Origin: CAYVRJ01 sp964453645
GTDB lineage: Bacteria > Bacillota > Clostridia > Christensenellales > JAWKQI01
DNA length: 64,000 nucleotides
Direction of reading: 5' to 3'
NCBI GenBank assembly: GCA_964453645.1
Contig: CAYVRJ010000010.1
Coordinates: 1 to 64,000, forward strand
This document shows positions 35,589 through 44,797 of the stretch, piece after piece. A model generated the notes under the pieces. It was not told where the DNA came from, searched no databases, and was given only the letters and a program-made list of their open reading frames with translations. The position numbers and the translations under genes were made by a program. Within the stretch, counting starts at the first letter, position 1, and every line of letters begins with the position of its first letter.

Positions 35589-36884
35589 TTACGCTTGGGA
35601 AGGTTTATAAATGGTATAACAGTCCTTTCCCTTACCCTTGGACTGATAGAGGGCAACGTCTGCATTGCGGTACAAGTCCTCGAACCCCAAGGCGTGCTGG
35701 GGACAAAGGGCAATACCCATACTGCACGAAATCTGATGTGTGCCAAACCCGCAGTCGATTTCCCGAAGGGTTTCACACAACAGCTCTGCTTTTTTTTCTA
35801 CAATGGTGTCCAACTTGATGTTGCGCATGAAGACGATGAGTTCGTCACCGCCGATCCGTCCGATGATGTCACTCTCTCTGAAAAGGTTTCTAATAACTTC
35901 GGCAATTTTAATCAAAACTTTATCACCTGTGTGATGGCCCTGGGTGTCGTTGATGGTTTTAAAGTTGTCGATATCCAGCATAATGAGGGCAAAGTGATCC
36001 CCTTCCTCTGCACCCGCAAGGCACTCTTCAATTTTCCGATGAGTCTCCTCTTTGTTGTATAGTTTGGTGAGGGGATCGGTTTCTGCCTTTTTAATGAGGC
36101 CATCTATTCTGGTCTTTTGCAGGGTGATATCCGTGAGCCTGCCGATGATGCGCTGGGGTTTTCCCTCCCCCGTGAGCAGCACTTTGTATTGCAGCAAATA
36201 CCAAACTTGTTCCCCCTGAGGGGTGATGAGCTTCAGCTCCATGCCGTTGCCCGCTTCCGAACCGGTGGTGGTGGCCTCTCTTACAACCCGCAAAAATTCC
36301 GGCATACTCTCGGGTGAAACAATACCCGATTCCACGAAAGCCTGAACCATGTTGCCCCTCTCTTGGGTGATGCCGAACCGATTGGCAAAGTTTTTGGAGT
36401 GGACAATGCGGTTGCCCCTCACGTCCACGTCAAAGAAACTGTCGTTGTTCAGTTCCAAGATCAGCCGGGAGAGTTCCTGCTCTCCCTTGAGCATTTGCAG
36501 GAGTTCCATGTGCTGAGTGATGTCTGTAAACACTGCCAAAAGACCGCTGTTTTCCCTTGCAAGCTTAGCCAAGGCAATGTGAACATACAAAAGCTTTCCC
36601 TTTTTATGAAACAACCTAAGTCCACTCACCGTGGCCGTTCCCTCGTCTCCCGCCATGCTGAGTGCATTGATGAAAATCTTTGCATCTTCGGGGTACATGA
36701 GGGGCATAAAGTTGTTGCACACTTTGTCTCTCGGGCTGCCCAGCAGGTCAAAAAAAGCATCGTTTGCCCACTGTATGGTTAAATCCCCCAAGAGGACAGC
36801 CGCACCTGCGGGGAGCTCTTTAAAATCACCTGAAAAATCTTCGATTGTCGCACTGTTTTTATTCCGTCCAATTTCATCCTTCAT
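35589..36884 (-). CDS. PAS-PAS-GGDEF diguanylate cyclase
   Basis: A 431-residue protein with two PAS modules (about 20-130 and 135-255) and a C-terminal GGDEF domain that makes c-di-GMP from GTP. The active-site loop reads RIGGDELIVF, a GGDEL variant. The inhibitory I-site RxxD is present as RESD five residues ahead. LDIDNFKTINDTQGHHTGD supplies the metal-binding Asp. I place the start at the ATG 13 bases behind GGAGGG; a frame beginning ten codons upstream would start only about 7 bases from the predicted transcription start. It is the first gene of the signalling cluster. Confidence 0.88.
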   Translation of the reverse strand: MKDEIGRNKNSATIEDFSGDFKELPAGAAVLLGDLTIQWANDAFFDLLGSPRDKVCNNFMPLMYPEDAKIFINALSMAGDEGTATVSGLRLFHKKGKLLYVHIALAKLARENSGLLAVFTDITQHMELLQMLKGEQELSRLILELNNDSFFDVDVRGNRIVHSKNFANRFGITQERGNMVQAFVESGIVSPESMPEFLRVVREATTTGSEAGNGMELKLITPQGEQVWYLLQYKVLLTGEGKPQRIIGRLTDITLQKTRIDGLIKKAETDPLTKLYNKEETHRKIEECLAGAEEGDHFALIMLDIDNFKTINDTQGHHTGDKVLIKIAEVIRNLFRESDIIGRIGGDELIVFMRNIKLDTIVEKKAELLCETLREIDCGFGTHQISCSMGIALCPQHALGFEDLYRNADVALYQSKGKGKDCYTIYKPSQA

Positions 36885-36927
36885 ACAGCAAATGCTTCCC
36901 TCCAAATGCAACACATTACTATTTTAT

Positions 36928-36956
36928 ATTATAACAGTGTGCACCATAAAAGACAA
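36928..36956 (-). promoter_or_regulatory. Promoter of the signalling cluster
   Basis: TTGTCT (36951-36956), 17-bp spacer, perfect TATAAT (36928-36933) on the minus strand. Confidence 0.65.
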
Positions 36957-37050
36957 TAGTTGTTAATAAATTTCAAAAGTTTCTCAAAGCCCAATTGTAT
37001 GCGGAATTTTTTCCGCAGCATACACTATAGAAAGTGAGCAAAAAATCATA

Positions 37051-37103
37051 TTGACAATTTGCGCATTTTGTGCTTTAATAATGTTTGTTTAGTTTTGCTA
37101 AAC
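37051..37103 (+). promoter_or_regulatory. Promoter and candidate operator of the pot regulon regulator
   Basis: TTGACA (37051-37056), 17-bp spacer, TTTAAT (37074-37079). Right at the expected start site lies the inverted repeat GTTTAG-TTTTG-CTAAAC (37087-37103), a plausible autoregulatory site for the XRE-cupin protein encoded next. Confidence 0.55.
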
Positions 37104-37146
37104 TTTAAGTTTAATATTTTATGAAATATTGGGTTGGGGAAACTGA

Positions 37147-37686
37147 TTGAATATCGGAGAAAAGATAAAGCGTCTTAGGCTTAAATATGGCCTTACTCAG
37201 GAGGAGCTCGCCGATCGGGCAGAGCTTTCCAAAGGCTTCATATCCCAATTGGAGAGGGACTTAACCTCCCCCTCTATTGCCACGCTCACCGATATTTTAG
37301 AGTGTCTTGGCACAAATCTGCACTCCTTTTTCAGCGAAGCCGAAAACGAAAAGATTGTGTTTGCCCAAGACGACATGTTTGTGAAAGAAAATCCCGATTC
37401 GGGCGAAACCATCACATGGCTCATCCCCAACGCACAAAAGAATAGTTTGGAACCCATTGCCCTGTCCCTAGAACCGGGGGGAGAGACGTACCTTGACGAT
37501 CCCCACGAGGGGGAGGAGTTTGGGTATGTGCTCTCGGGCAGTATTTGCCTTTTCCTTGGGGATAAGAAATATCGGGTGAAAAAGGGAGAGTCCTTTTGCT
37601 TTAAACCAAACATGCCCCACTATATCAAGAACCTGAGCAAAACGGGTTCTAAGTTAATTTGGGTGTCCACTCCCCCAAGCTTTTGA
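37147..37686 (+). CDS. XRE-family regulator with cupin domain (pot operon)
   Basis: A 179-residue regulator: HTH_3 domain at about 5-60 (LRLKYGLTQEELADRAELSKGFISQLERD) and a C-terminal cupin at about 110-178 with EGEEFGYVLSGSICLFLGDKKYRVKKGESFCFKPNMPHYIKN. PuuR-like proteins of this build commonly sit ahead of polyamine transport genes, and the cupin is thought to sense the ligand. It starts at TTG. Its stop TGA overlaps the TTG of the micro-ORF leading into potA. Confidence 0.88.
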   Translation: MNIGEKIKRLRLKYGLTQEELADRAELSKGFISQLERDLTSPSIATLTDILECLGTNLHSFFSEAENEKIVFAQDDMFVKENPDSGETITWLIPNAQKNSLEPIALSLEPGGETYLDDPHEGEEFGYVLSGSICLFLGDKKYRVKKGESFCFKPNMPHYIKNLSKTGSKLIWVSTPPSF

Positions 37687-37742
37687 GGGTGTTTCTGACT
37701 ATTTGTGCCGCAAGTCTAGCGGTGGAATGGAGTTTTAAATGA
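37683..37742 (+). CDS. Micro-ORF leader, copy 3 (19 aa), between regulator and potA
   Basis: A 20-codon frame starts at the TTG that overlaps the regulator's stop (TTGA) and ends at a TGA overlapping potA's ATG (ATGA), bridging the two genes exactly. The peptide contains TICAASLAVEWSF. The hairpin is CCGC-AAGTCTA-GCGG, so the T-A pair of copy 2 is replaced by C-G. GGAG in the Trp-Ser codons is potA's SD. No separate SD precedes the TTG, so translation would depend on coupling. Confidence 0.45.
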   Translation: MRVFLTICAASLAVEWSFK

Positions 37743-38788
37743 CAGACGCACAGTTGATCAACATTAAAAACGTGTCTCACCAGTTTAAGGAGACCAGAGC
37801 CCTTTCCGATATCAACCTCTACATCCGCAAGAACGAGTTTGTCACCTTGCTGGGCCCTTCGGGCTGCGGCAAAACCACTCTGCTCCGCGCCCTTGCAGGT
37901 TTCTTAACCCCCGATGAGGGTGATATTTTGTTCAACGGAAAGTCCATGCTGCAAACCCCTCCCCACAAGCGTCCCTTAAACACCGTGTTTCAAAAGTACG
38001 CCCTGTTTCCCCATTTAAACGTTGCGGAAAACATTGCCTTTGGCTTGAAAATAAAAAAAATGGATAAGCTTGTCATCGCACAAAAAGTGCGGGACATGTT
38101 AAAACTGGTGGGTTTGTCGGGTTATGAGAAGCGCTATGTGGATTCCCTTTCGGGGGGCCAGCAGCAGCGCATTGCCATCGCCCGGGCGCTGGTGAACGAA
38201 CCCGAAGTTTTGCTGTTGGACGAACCCTTGGGTGCACTGGATCTCAAGTTTCGCCAGGATATGCAGCTTGAACTCAAGCGCATGCAGCAAACCCTGGGCA
38301 TCACCTTTGTGTACGTCACCCACGACCAAGAAGAGGCCCTCACCATGTCGGACACCATCGTGGTGTTAAACAACGGTTTGATCCAGCAGATCGGCACGCC
38401 CGAGATGATATATAACGAACCCAAAAATGCCTTTGTGGCCGACTTCATCGGGGAATCCAACATTTTGCCCGGTGTGATGATCGAAGATTATCTGGTTGAA
38501 TTTGCCGGAAGAAAGCACAAGTGCGTGGACTTCGGTTTTAAACCCAACGAGGCCATTGAAGTGGTCATCCGCCCCGAGGACGTGCTGTTAGCCCGGGGAA
38601 ACACCGGGGAGTATTTCGGCAAGGTGGAGTCCAGCATCTTTATTGGCGTCCACTACGAACTGAGGGTTGCCGCCGACGACTTTACGTGGCTGGTGCACAC
38701 CACCGAAAACCACCGGCCGGGGGACGTGGTCTCCATGTCCATCGCTCCCGATATGATACACATCATGAAAAAAGGAGGGGAAGATTAG
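37739..38788 (+). CDS. potA: Spermidine/putrescine ABC transporter, ATPase
   Basis: A 349-residue ATPase powering polyamine uptake. Walker A is GPSGCGKTTLLRALAG, the Q-loop region follows, the signature is SLSGGQQQRIAIARAL, Walker B is VLLLDEPLGALD, and the switch His is in VYVTHDQEEA. The C-terminal TOBE-like domain (about 240-349) is typical of PotA/MalK ATPases. Its SD lies inside the upstream micro-ORF. potB begins directly after its stop. Confidence 0.94.
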   Translation: MTDAQLINIKNVSHQFKETRALSDINLYIRKNEFVTLLGPSGCGKTTLLRALAGFLTPDEGDILFNGKSMLQTPPHKRPLNTVFQKYALFPHLNVAENIAFGLKIKKMDKLVIAQKVRDMLKLVGLSGYEKRYVDSLSGGQQQRIAIARALVNEPEVLLLDEPLGALDLKFRQDMQLELKRMQQTLGITFVYVTHDQEEALTMSDTIVVLNNGLIQQIGTPEMIYNEPKNAFVADFIGESNILPGVMIEDYLVEFAGRKHKCVDFGFKPNEAIEVVIRPEDVLLARGNTGEYFGKVESSIFIGVHYELRVAADDFTWLVHTTENHRPGDVVSMSIAPDMIHIMKKGGED

Positions 38789-39613
38789 ATGCAGCGAAAG
38801 TACTTTGCCCTGCCCTACTTGGTGTGGATGATCATCTTTATTGTGGTTCCACTGGCACTCATCTTTTATTACGCACTCACCACCACCGCACCCGATGGTT
38901 CGGTGTCCTTCACCTTTGAGCATATCGTCAAGGCAACCAGCGAAGAGTCTTTGTTAATCCTCTCCCGCTCGGTGTGGCTTGCATTTTTGGCAACGCTCAT
39001 CTGCCTGATTTTAGCCTATCCCGTTGCATATATTATTTCAAAATTAAAGCCTGTCACAGCGTCCACCCTGTCCCTGCTGTTCATCATACCCATGTGGCTG
39101 AACTTTTTGCTGCGCACCTATGCGTGGAAAGCGCTGCTGGACGACGGAGGGATCATCAACGCTCTGCTCATCTCTCTTGGATTTCCAAGGGTGCAGATGC
39201 TCTATACCGAGGGTGCCGTGGTGTTTGGTTTGGTATACACCTTTTTGCCCTTTATGATCCTGCCCATCTTCAACGCCTTTGCGAAGATGAACAAGATATA
39301 CATCGAAGCTGCCGAGGACTTGGGAGCCAACAAATTAAAAACCTTCACCAAAGTGGTGTTTCCCCTCTCTCTGCCCGGTGTTATTTCGGGCATCACCATG
39401 GTGTTTATGCCCGCCATTACCACCTTCGTTGTGTCCACCCTGCTGGGCGGTTCCCACGTGATGATGTACGGGGATTTAATTGAGTTTCAGTTCATGCGCA
39501 TTCGCGATTGGGGATACGGCTCTGCCTTATCCGTTGTGATGATGCTGCTCATGATCGTGAGCATGGCTATCATGCGCAAATACGATAAAAACGAGGGGGG
39601 ATCACTGTTTTGA
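38789..39613 (+). CDS. potB: Spermidine/putrescine ABC transporter, permease
   Basis: A 274-residue inner-membrane permease with six predicted helices. The ATPase-coupling EAA loop reads EAAEDLGANKLKTFTKVVFPLSLPG. It pairs with PotC. The ATG follows the potA stop without a gap, and its end overlaps the potC TTG. Confidence 0.93.
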   Translation: MQRKYFALPYLVWMIIFIVVPLALIFYYALTTTAPDGSVSFTFEHIVKATSEESLLILSRSVWLAFLATLICLILAYPVAYIISKLKPVTASTLSLLFIIPMWLNFLLRTYAWKALLDDGGIINALLISLGFPRVQMLYTEGAVVFGLVYTFLPFMILPIFNAFAKMNKIYIEAAEDLGANKLKTFTKVVFPLSLPGVISGITMVFMPAITTFVVSTLLGGSHVMMYGDLIEFQFMRIRDWGYGSALSVVMMLLMIVSMAIMRKYDKNEGGSLF

Positions 39614-40413
39614 GGAACTTTATCAAACGTTTTTATCTGGCTATCATCCTTTTGTTTCTCTATGCGCCCATTTTGGTGCTCATTATTTTCTCCTTCAACG
39701 AACAGTCCACCATGGGCAGCTTTGAAGGGTTTTCGTTAAAGTGGTATGAAAAGTTGTTTCACGACCCCATCATCATGGAGTCTGTGAACACAACTCTATC
39801 TGTGGCCCTTTTGTCCGCCATTTTTTCCACCATCATTGGCACTGCTGCTGCCATTGGCATTAAGCAGTACAAGAAGTTTAAGCGAAACTTGGTGTTGAAT
39901 CTTTCGTATGTCCCCATGGTGAACGCAGATATTGTCACAGGGGTATCATTGCTGCTGCTGTTCATCTTTACCACCATGGATCGGGGGTACACCACCCTGC
40001 TCTTAGCCCACATTACGTTCAATTTACCCTACGTTATCTTTGCCGTGCTGCCCCTCTTAAACCAGATGAACCCCGAGATTTACGACGCAGCACTGGATTT
40101 GGGCGCAACCCCCATGCAGGCCGTGAAAAAAGTCATCATCCCCGCCATTATGCCGGGTATTATCACGGGTTTTATCATGGCGTTCACCCTCTCCTTCGAT
40201 GATTTTATCATCAGCTTTTTTGCCACCCAGGGCACCATCTCCAACCTCTCCATCTATATCTTCTCCATGGCGAGAGTGGGCATCAACCCTGCTATCAACG
40301 CATTATCTGCAATTATGTTCGTTGTCATCATCACCCTGCTGGTGGTTGTGAACGTTCGAACCAACATTGCGGCTAAGAATTTAAATCAACAGAGAAAGGA
40401 ACTACCCAATTGA
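39610..40413 (+). CDS. potC: Spermidine/putrescine ABC transporter, permease
   Basis: A 267-residue permease with six helices and the EAA-type loop DAALDLGATPMQAVKKVIIPAIMPG. It starts at a TTG that overlaps the potB stop (TTGA), and its own stop overlaps the potD TTG in the same way. SFDDFIISFF is a familiar PotC segment. Confidence 0.93.
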   Translation: MRNFIKRFYLAIILLFLYAPILVLIIFSFNEQSTMGSFEGFSLKWYEKLFHDPIIMESVNTTLSVALLSAIFSTIIGTAAAIGIKQYKKFKRNLVLNLSYVPMVNADIVTGVSLLLLFIFTTMDRGYTTLLLAHITFNLPYVIFAVLPLLNQMNPEIYDAALDLGATPMQAVKKVIIPAIMPGIITGFIMAFTLSFDDFIISFFATQGTISNLSIYIFSMARVGINPAINALSAIMFVVIITLLVVVNVRTNIAAKNLNQQRKELPN

Positions 40414-41453
40414 AAAAAATCCTCATTTTACTCACGACTCTTTGCCTGGTTGCTTCCAGTGCGTTTTCTTTGGTTGGCTGTTCTAGTACAACCACCATCA
40501 ACGTGCTCAACTGGGGGGAGTACCTAGACGCCAATCTTTTAGCTCGTTTTGAATCCGAAACGGGTATTAAAGTCTCCTATAAGACTTGCCCCGACAACGA
40601 AAGTATGTACGCAGCCATATCGGCACCGGGTTCCAAAGTGGACGTGGTGTTTCCCTCCGAATATATGGTTCAAAAGATGCGCAGAGAAAATCTTCTTTCC
40701 AAAATAGATTACTCCAAGCTGCCTAATGCGGCTAATATTGCCCCCTTTATTCAGGAGCAAAAGTTGGACTTAAACCGGGATTACTCCGTGCCCTACACTT
40801 GGGGAACTGTGGGCATTCTCTACGACAACACCAAAGTGAGTGCCGAAGACGCTTCCAGTTGGAATTGTCTGTTTGATGAAAAGTATGCAAAACAAATGTA
40901 TATGTATAACTCCATGCGGGATTCCTTTGCGGTTGCCCTCTTAAAACTGGGATACAACATCAACACCAAAAATATCGACGAGTTAAATCAGGCCACAGAC
41001 TTACTCATCGCCCAAAAGCCCTTAGTCAAAGCCTATGGCACCGACGACATTCGCATTTCCATGCTCAACGGTTCGGGGGCAATGGGTGTTGTGTATTCGG
41101 GTGATGCAACCCTTGCCATGATGGAAAGCGAAAACCTCTCGTATTCCATCCCCAAAGAGGGTTCCAACATTTGGCTTGATTATGTGGCCATTCCCGAGGC
41201 TTCTAAGAACAAAGAAGCAGCACTGGCGTTCATCAACTTTTTATTAAGCGTTGACGTTGCAACCATTAACTGTGAATACATCGGGTATTCTTCCCCCATT
41301 GCGGGCGTTTTGGAAAACATGCCGGAGGAATATCAGGCGCTCAATTCCTTTAACCCCTCCATGGAAGAGATCAGCCGTTGTTCACCTTTTGAAGATTTAG
41401 GTGAAACCGAAAAAGTGTATGGCGATCTTTGGGTGAAGATTATGTCAAAGTAA
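40410..41453 (+). CDS. potD: Spermidine/putrescine-binding lipoprotein
   Basis: A 347-residue solute-binding lipoprotein. The signal peptide ends in the lipobox SLVGC (Cys at about residue 24). The mature part begins INVLNWGEYLDANLLARFE, the standard PotD/PotF opening, and includes VVFPSEYMVQKM and LNYVWGTV-like PYTWGTVGILYD. It delivers polyamines to PotBC. It is the last gene of the unit and a terminator follows. Confidence 0.94.
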   Translation: MKKILILLTTLCLVASSAFSLVGCSSTTTINVLNWGEYLDANLLARFESETGIKVSYKTCPDNESMYAAISAPGSKVDVVFPSEYMVQKMRRENLLSKIDYSKLPNAANIAPFIQEQKLDLNRDYSVPYTWGTVGILYDNTKVSAEDASSWNCLFDEKYAKQMYMYNSMRDSFAVALLKLGYNINTKNIDELNQATDLLIAQKPLVKAYGTDDIRISMLNGSGAMGVVYSGDATLAMMESENLSYSIPKEGSNIWLDYVAIPEASKNKEAALAFINFLLSVDVATINCEYIGYSSPIAGVLENMPEEYQALNSFNPSMEEISRCSPFEDLGETEKVYGDLWVKIMSK

Positions 41454-41481
41454 TAAACCAGTAAAAAGTAAAATTAAAAAG

Positions 41482-41519
41482 TTGACCGAACTCAATGTTA
41501 TGAGTCGGTCAATTTTTTG
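41482..41519 (+). terminator. Terminator of potABCD
   Basis: TTGACCG(A)ACTCA / TGAGTCGGTCAA with one bulged base, loop ATGTTA, then six Ts. Confidence 0.9.
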
Positions 41520-41542
41520 TTACCAATATAAAACCAGTACAC

Positions 41543-43120
41543 TCACTCATGAAACGTATCGGCCTGTTTCATAATGAGGTCGTAAATAGACTTGCGCAAA
41601 TTCACAATCTCATCCTTCATCTTCTGCCCGATGGCACCGGGAAACTGTTCGTAATAAATATCCCGCATGAGGTCTACCAGCTTTTTGAAATCCTTCTCCC
41701 GCTCCCGCATGAGCAGCACCTCTCTGGTTCTGTCTATGATGACTTCCACAACATATTCAATTTTTCCCGATTCCTCGTCCAGGAGGGGAATGGCAAACAT
41801 ATCAAAAATTTTAAGTGCACCTTTGATCACTTGCTCTTGGCGTTTGCTTTCAATTTTTTTGCTCTTCAAGGATCGCAGCACAGGACAATTGGGGCAGGGT
41901 GACTGACCAATCCCACCTGCTTTGTAGCAGATATATCCAACTACTTCATCTTCCTCAAGGCCCATGTAATTTAAAAAATAGTTGTTGGCAAGGAGAATTT
42001 CTTGGTTGGTGTCCATGAGGATGTACCCGCAGGGGGTATTTTCAAACACTTTCTTTAACAACAAATCCTCATTGATGGTACTGCTGTAATCTTCAATAGG
42101 TTGTTTCCCAAAAACGGCTGTATGCTCCGAAAGTTCCCGCTCCACCGTCTTTTTGTCCAGAACGATGCTCCTCTGGCTCTCACCGTCAAAATTCATGGAG
42201 ATAAACGCCTGTGCAACATCCGGATCGAACTGTGTGCCCGCACAGCGAATAATCTCCTCCAATGCCGTTTCGTGGGAGAGGGCTTTGCGATAAGACCTAG
42301 TGGATGTCATGGCGTCGTAGGTATCGGCAACAGCCACAACCCGTGCCCCAAGGGATATCTCTTCCCCCGCCAGAGCATCGGGGTAACCCCTGCCGTCGTA
42401 CCGCTCGTGGTGAGAGCGGACGATGTCCTTCATCTCTTTAAACCCGGAAAGCCTGTTCAGCATTTCATAGGAGACCACGGGATGGCTCTTGATGCTTTGA
42501 AATTCTTCATCGGTCAGCTTACCCGGTTTGTTGATGATGGAATCGGATATTTTCACTTTACCCAAATCGTGTAAACTGGCAGCAACGGAAATGTTGTTGA
42601 TCTCGTCCATAGGCAACCCCATGGCGTGGGCCAAATTTACCGCATATTTTTTTACATTGCTGGAGTGCTCGGCAGTGTATAAATCCTTGGCTTCCAACAA
42701 CAGGGAGAACAGGTTGAGAATTTCGCTGTAGTCCTTTTCCCGCTGTTCGTGCGCCAGCATCTCCTCACTGCGGTTCACCATAATTTCAAGGATATACTCC
42801 CGCTCGGGGGTTTTGAGCAGAGGAATTGCGTAGTCATCCACATAACGAGGCGTTCCATCAGCCAAAATATCTTTCCTTGAGATCATAGTCTTTTCGTCGG
42901 TGAGCAGCGCCTGCTGCACTGCGCAGTTGTCACACATCTTACCGCCGTTGGATATGTTATAACAGGTTTCACCCAGCGTACTATGCAGCTCCAAATTTCG
43001 CAATTTCAAAAAATAGCTGTTAATATAGTGGATTTTATATGTGTCATCCAAAATGATATACGCTATGGGTGTGTTATCGATTAATCTGCGAATCAGGCCG
43101 GGAGTTAATACATTTTTCAT
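41543..43120 (-). CDS. PAS-HD-GYP-PAS c-di-GMP phosphodiesterase-like protein
   Basis: A 525-residue cytosolic protein. PAS at about 8-120, including a paired-Cys stretch CYNISNGGKMCDNC; HD-GYP at about 135-320 with HDLGKVKISDSIINKPGKL and HHERYDGRGYP; and a second PAS at about 355-470 with the similar Cys set CYKAGGIGQSPCPNC. The two CxxC-type clusters in the PAS domains suggest a metal or redox ligand (inference). It should degrade c-di-GMP and is the second HD-GYP protein in the window. AGGAAG lies ahead of the ATG. Confidence 0.88.
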   Translation of the reverse strand: MKNVLTPGLIRRLIDNTPIAYIILDDTYKIHYINSYFLKLRNLELHSTLGETCYNISNGGKMCDNCAVQQALLTDEKTMISRKDILADGTPRYVDDYAIPLLKTPEREYILEIMVNRSEEMLAHEQREKDYSEILNLFSLLLEAKDLYTAEHSSNVKKYAVNLAHAMGLPMDEINNISVAASLHDLGKVKISDSIINKPGKLTDEEFQSIKSHPVVSYEMLNRLSGFKEMKDIVRSHHERYDGRGYPDALAGEEISLGARVVAVADTYDAMTSTRSYRKALSHETALEEIIRCAGTQFDPDVAQAFISMNFDGESQRSIVLDKKTVERELSEHTAVFGKQPIEDYSSTINEDLLLKKVFENTPCGYILMDTNQEILLANNYFLNYMGLEEDEVVGYICYKAGGIGQSPCPNCPVLRSLKSKKIESKRQEQVIKGALKIFDMFAIPLLDEESGKIEYVVEVIIDRTREVLLMREREKDFKKLVDLMRDIYYEQFPGAIGQKMKDEIVNLRKSIYDLIMKQADTFHE

Positions 43121-43252
43121 ATCAAACTTCCTTCCAACGCTTCATTTATGACATAATTATTGAAACAATTTTTCACACTAAACCTCATCTACTTCTTCAA
43201 ATTATAGTATATCATTTATTAAAAAAATTACAATATCTTTAAAATAAAAAAT

Positions 43253-43276
43253 TGAGGAGTATATATACTCCTCAAC
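43253..43276 (-). terminator. Terminator of gdhA
   Basis: A perfect 24-bp palindrome TTGAGGAGTATA/TATACTCCTCAA followed on the minus strand by TTTTTTATTTT. Confidence 0.85.
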
Positions 43277-43306
43277 CATATTTTTCAAATTTATATGCCT
43301 ATTATA

Positions 43307-44650
43307 TTAAACACAACCCTGTGCCATCATGGTGGTTGCAACTTTCATGAACCCTGCAATGTTTGCACCCACAACCATGTTACCCGGCTTGCCGTATTCC
43401 TTGGCGTATTTGTCGGATTGTTCGAAAATGTTTTCCATAATACCCTTGAGTTTTGCATCCACTTCTTCGAAGGTCCAGCTCAATCTCATGGAGTTTTGGC
43501 TCATTTCCAAAGCAGAAGTGGCAACGCCGCCAGCGTTTGCAGCCTTTGCCGGCCCAAAGAACACGCCGTTTTCCAAGAAAACGTTGGTGGCTTCCAGTGT
43601 AGAAGGCATGTTTGCACCTTCACCCACAGCAAAGCAACCGTTCTTCACTAAAATCTTTGCGCTCTCTTCGTCGATTTCGTTTTGGGTAGCACAGGGCAGA
43701 GCCACGTCGCACTTCACTGTCCAAATGTTTGTGCAGCCTTCAACGTATTTTGCGTTTTTGTGGATGTTTACATATTCAGAAATACGTGCACGCTTAACTT
43801 CCTTTAATTCCTTAATGGTGTCTAAGTTAATGCCGTTTTCGTCATATACATAACCACCCGAATCACTCATGGCAACAACTTTTGCACCCAGAGCAGTGAT
43901 TTTTTCATGGGCATAAATTGCCACGTTACCCGAGCCGGAGATGACAGCAGTTGTACCCTTGAAGCTCTTGCCGTTGGCTTTTAACATTGCATCCATGAAG
44001 TAGATGAGGCCATAACCCGTTGCTTCTTTGCGGGCTAAGGAACCGCCGTATGTGAGACCTTTGCCGGTGAGCACGCCGTCGTAACGGTTGGTTAAGCGCT
44101 TGTACTGGCCGTACATAAAGCCGATCTCCCGTGCGCCCACGCCGATATCCCCTGCGGGAACGTCGGTATCTGCACCCACATGTTTCACAAGTTCAGTCAT
44201 GAAGCTTTGGCAGAAGCGCATTACTTCGTTGTCGCTCTTCCCTTTTGGGTCGAAATCCGAACCACCTTTACCACCGCCGATTGCAAGACCGGTGAGTGAA
44301 TTCTTCAAAATTTGTTCAAAACCTAAAAATTTGATGATACCTAAGTTTACAGAGGGATGGAAGCGAAGTCCGCCTTTGTATGGGCCGATAGCGGAGTTAA
44401 ACTGCACCCGATATCCCCTGTTCACTTGGATATTACCCTTGTCATCGATCCAGGGCACCCGGAACAGGATCATACGCTCGGGTTCAACGAAGCGTTCCAG
44501 CAAATTAGCCTCCATAAACTCGGGATGGCGTTCAAACACGAGTTCTAAAGATTCTAATATCTCGGTGGCAGCTTGCAAAAATTCTTTTTCGTTTGGGTCT
44601 TTTTGCTTCAGTTTCGAAAGTACATCGCGAACATATTGTTTTGCTGTCAT
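43307..44650 (-). CDS. gdhA: Glutamate dehydrogenase
   Basis: A 447-residue hexameric-type enzyme interconverting glutamate and 2-oxoglutarate plus ammonia. GPYKGGLRFHPSVN, GGGKGGSDFDPKGK with the catalytic Lys, PAGDIGVGAREIGFMYGQYKRL, and the dinucleotide motif ISGSGNVAIYAHEK are all visible. The length fits the NADP-type bacterial family; cofactor choice is not proven. It stands alone, with its own promoter and terminator. Confidence 0.95.
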   Translation of the reverse strand: MTAKQYVRDVLSKLKQKDPNEKEFLQAATEILESLELVFERHPEFMEANLLERFVEPERMILFRVPWIDDKGNIQVNRGYRVQFNSAIGPYKGGLRFHPSVNLGIIKFLGFEQILKNSLTGLAIGGGKGGSDFDPKGKSDNEVMRFCQSFMTELVKHVGADTDVPAGDIGVGAREIGFMYGQYKRLTNRYDGVLTGKGLTYGGSLARKEATGYGLIYFMDAMLKANGKSFKGTTAVISGSGNVAIYAHEKITALGAKVVAMSDSGGYVYDENGINLDTIKELKEVKRARISEYVNIHKNAKYVEGCTNIWTVKCDVALPCATQNEIDEESAKILVKNGCFAVGEGANMPSTLEATNVFLENGVFFGPAKAANAGGVATSALEMSQNSMRLSWTFEEVDAKLKGIMENIFEQSDKYAKEYGKPGNMVVGANIAGFMKVATTMMAQGCV

Positions 44651-44691
44651 GATTTGATCCTCTCATATCGATATAAATATTTGTTATTGAC

Positions 44692-44720
44692 ATATTAACA
44701 CATATAAATGCAAGATGCAA
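44692..44720 (-). promoter_or_regulatory. Candidate gdhA promoter
   Basis: TTGCAT (44715-44720), 17-bp spacer, TAATAT (44692-44697) on the minus strand. Confidence 0.55.
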
Positions 44721-44797
44721 GTATAAATATTTCATTTTAATTGATTTTATAAAATGATAGACAAGGATGGAAATATGATATATAATAAAAAAATAGT

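Noticed and set aside
35450..35818. Plus-strand frames over the MCP/GGDEF junction
   Set aside because: Shadows of two well-supported minus-strand genes, with no SD.
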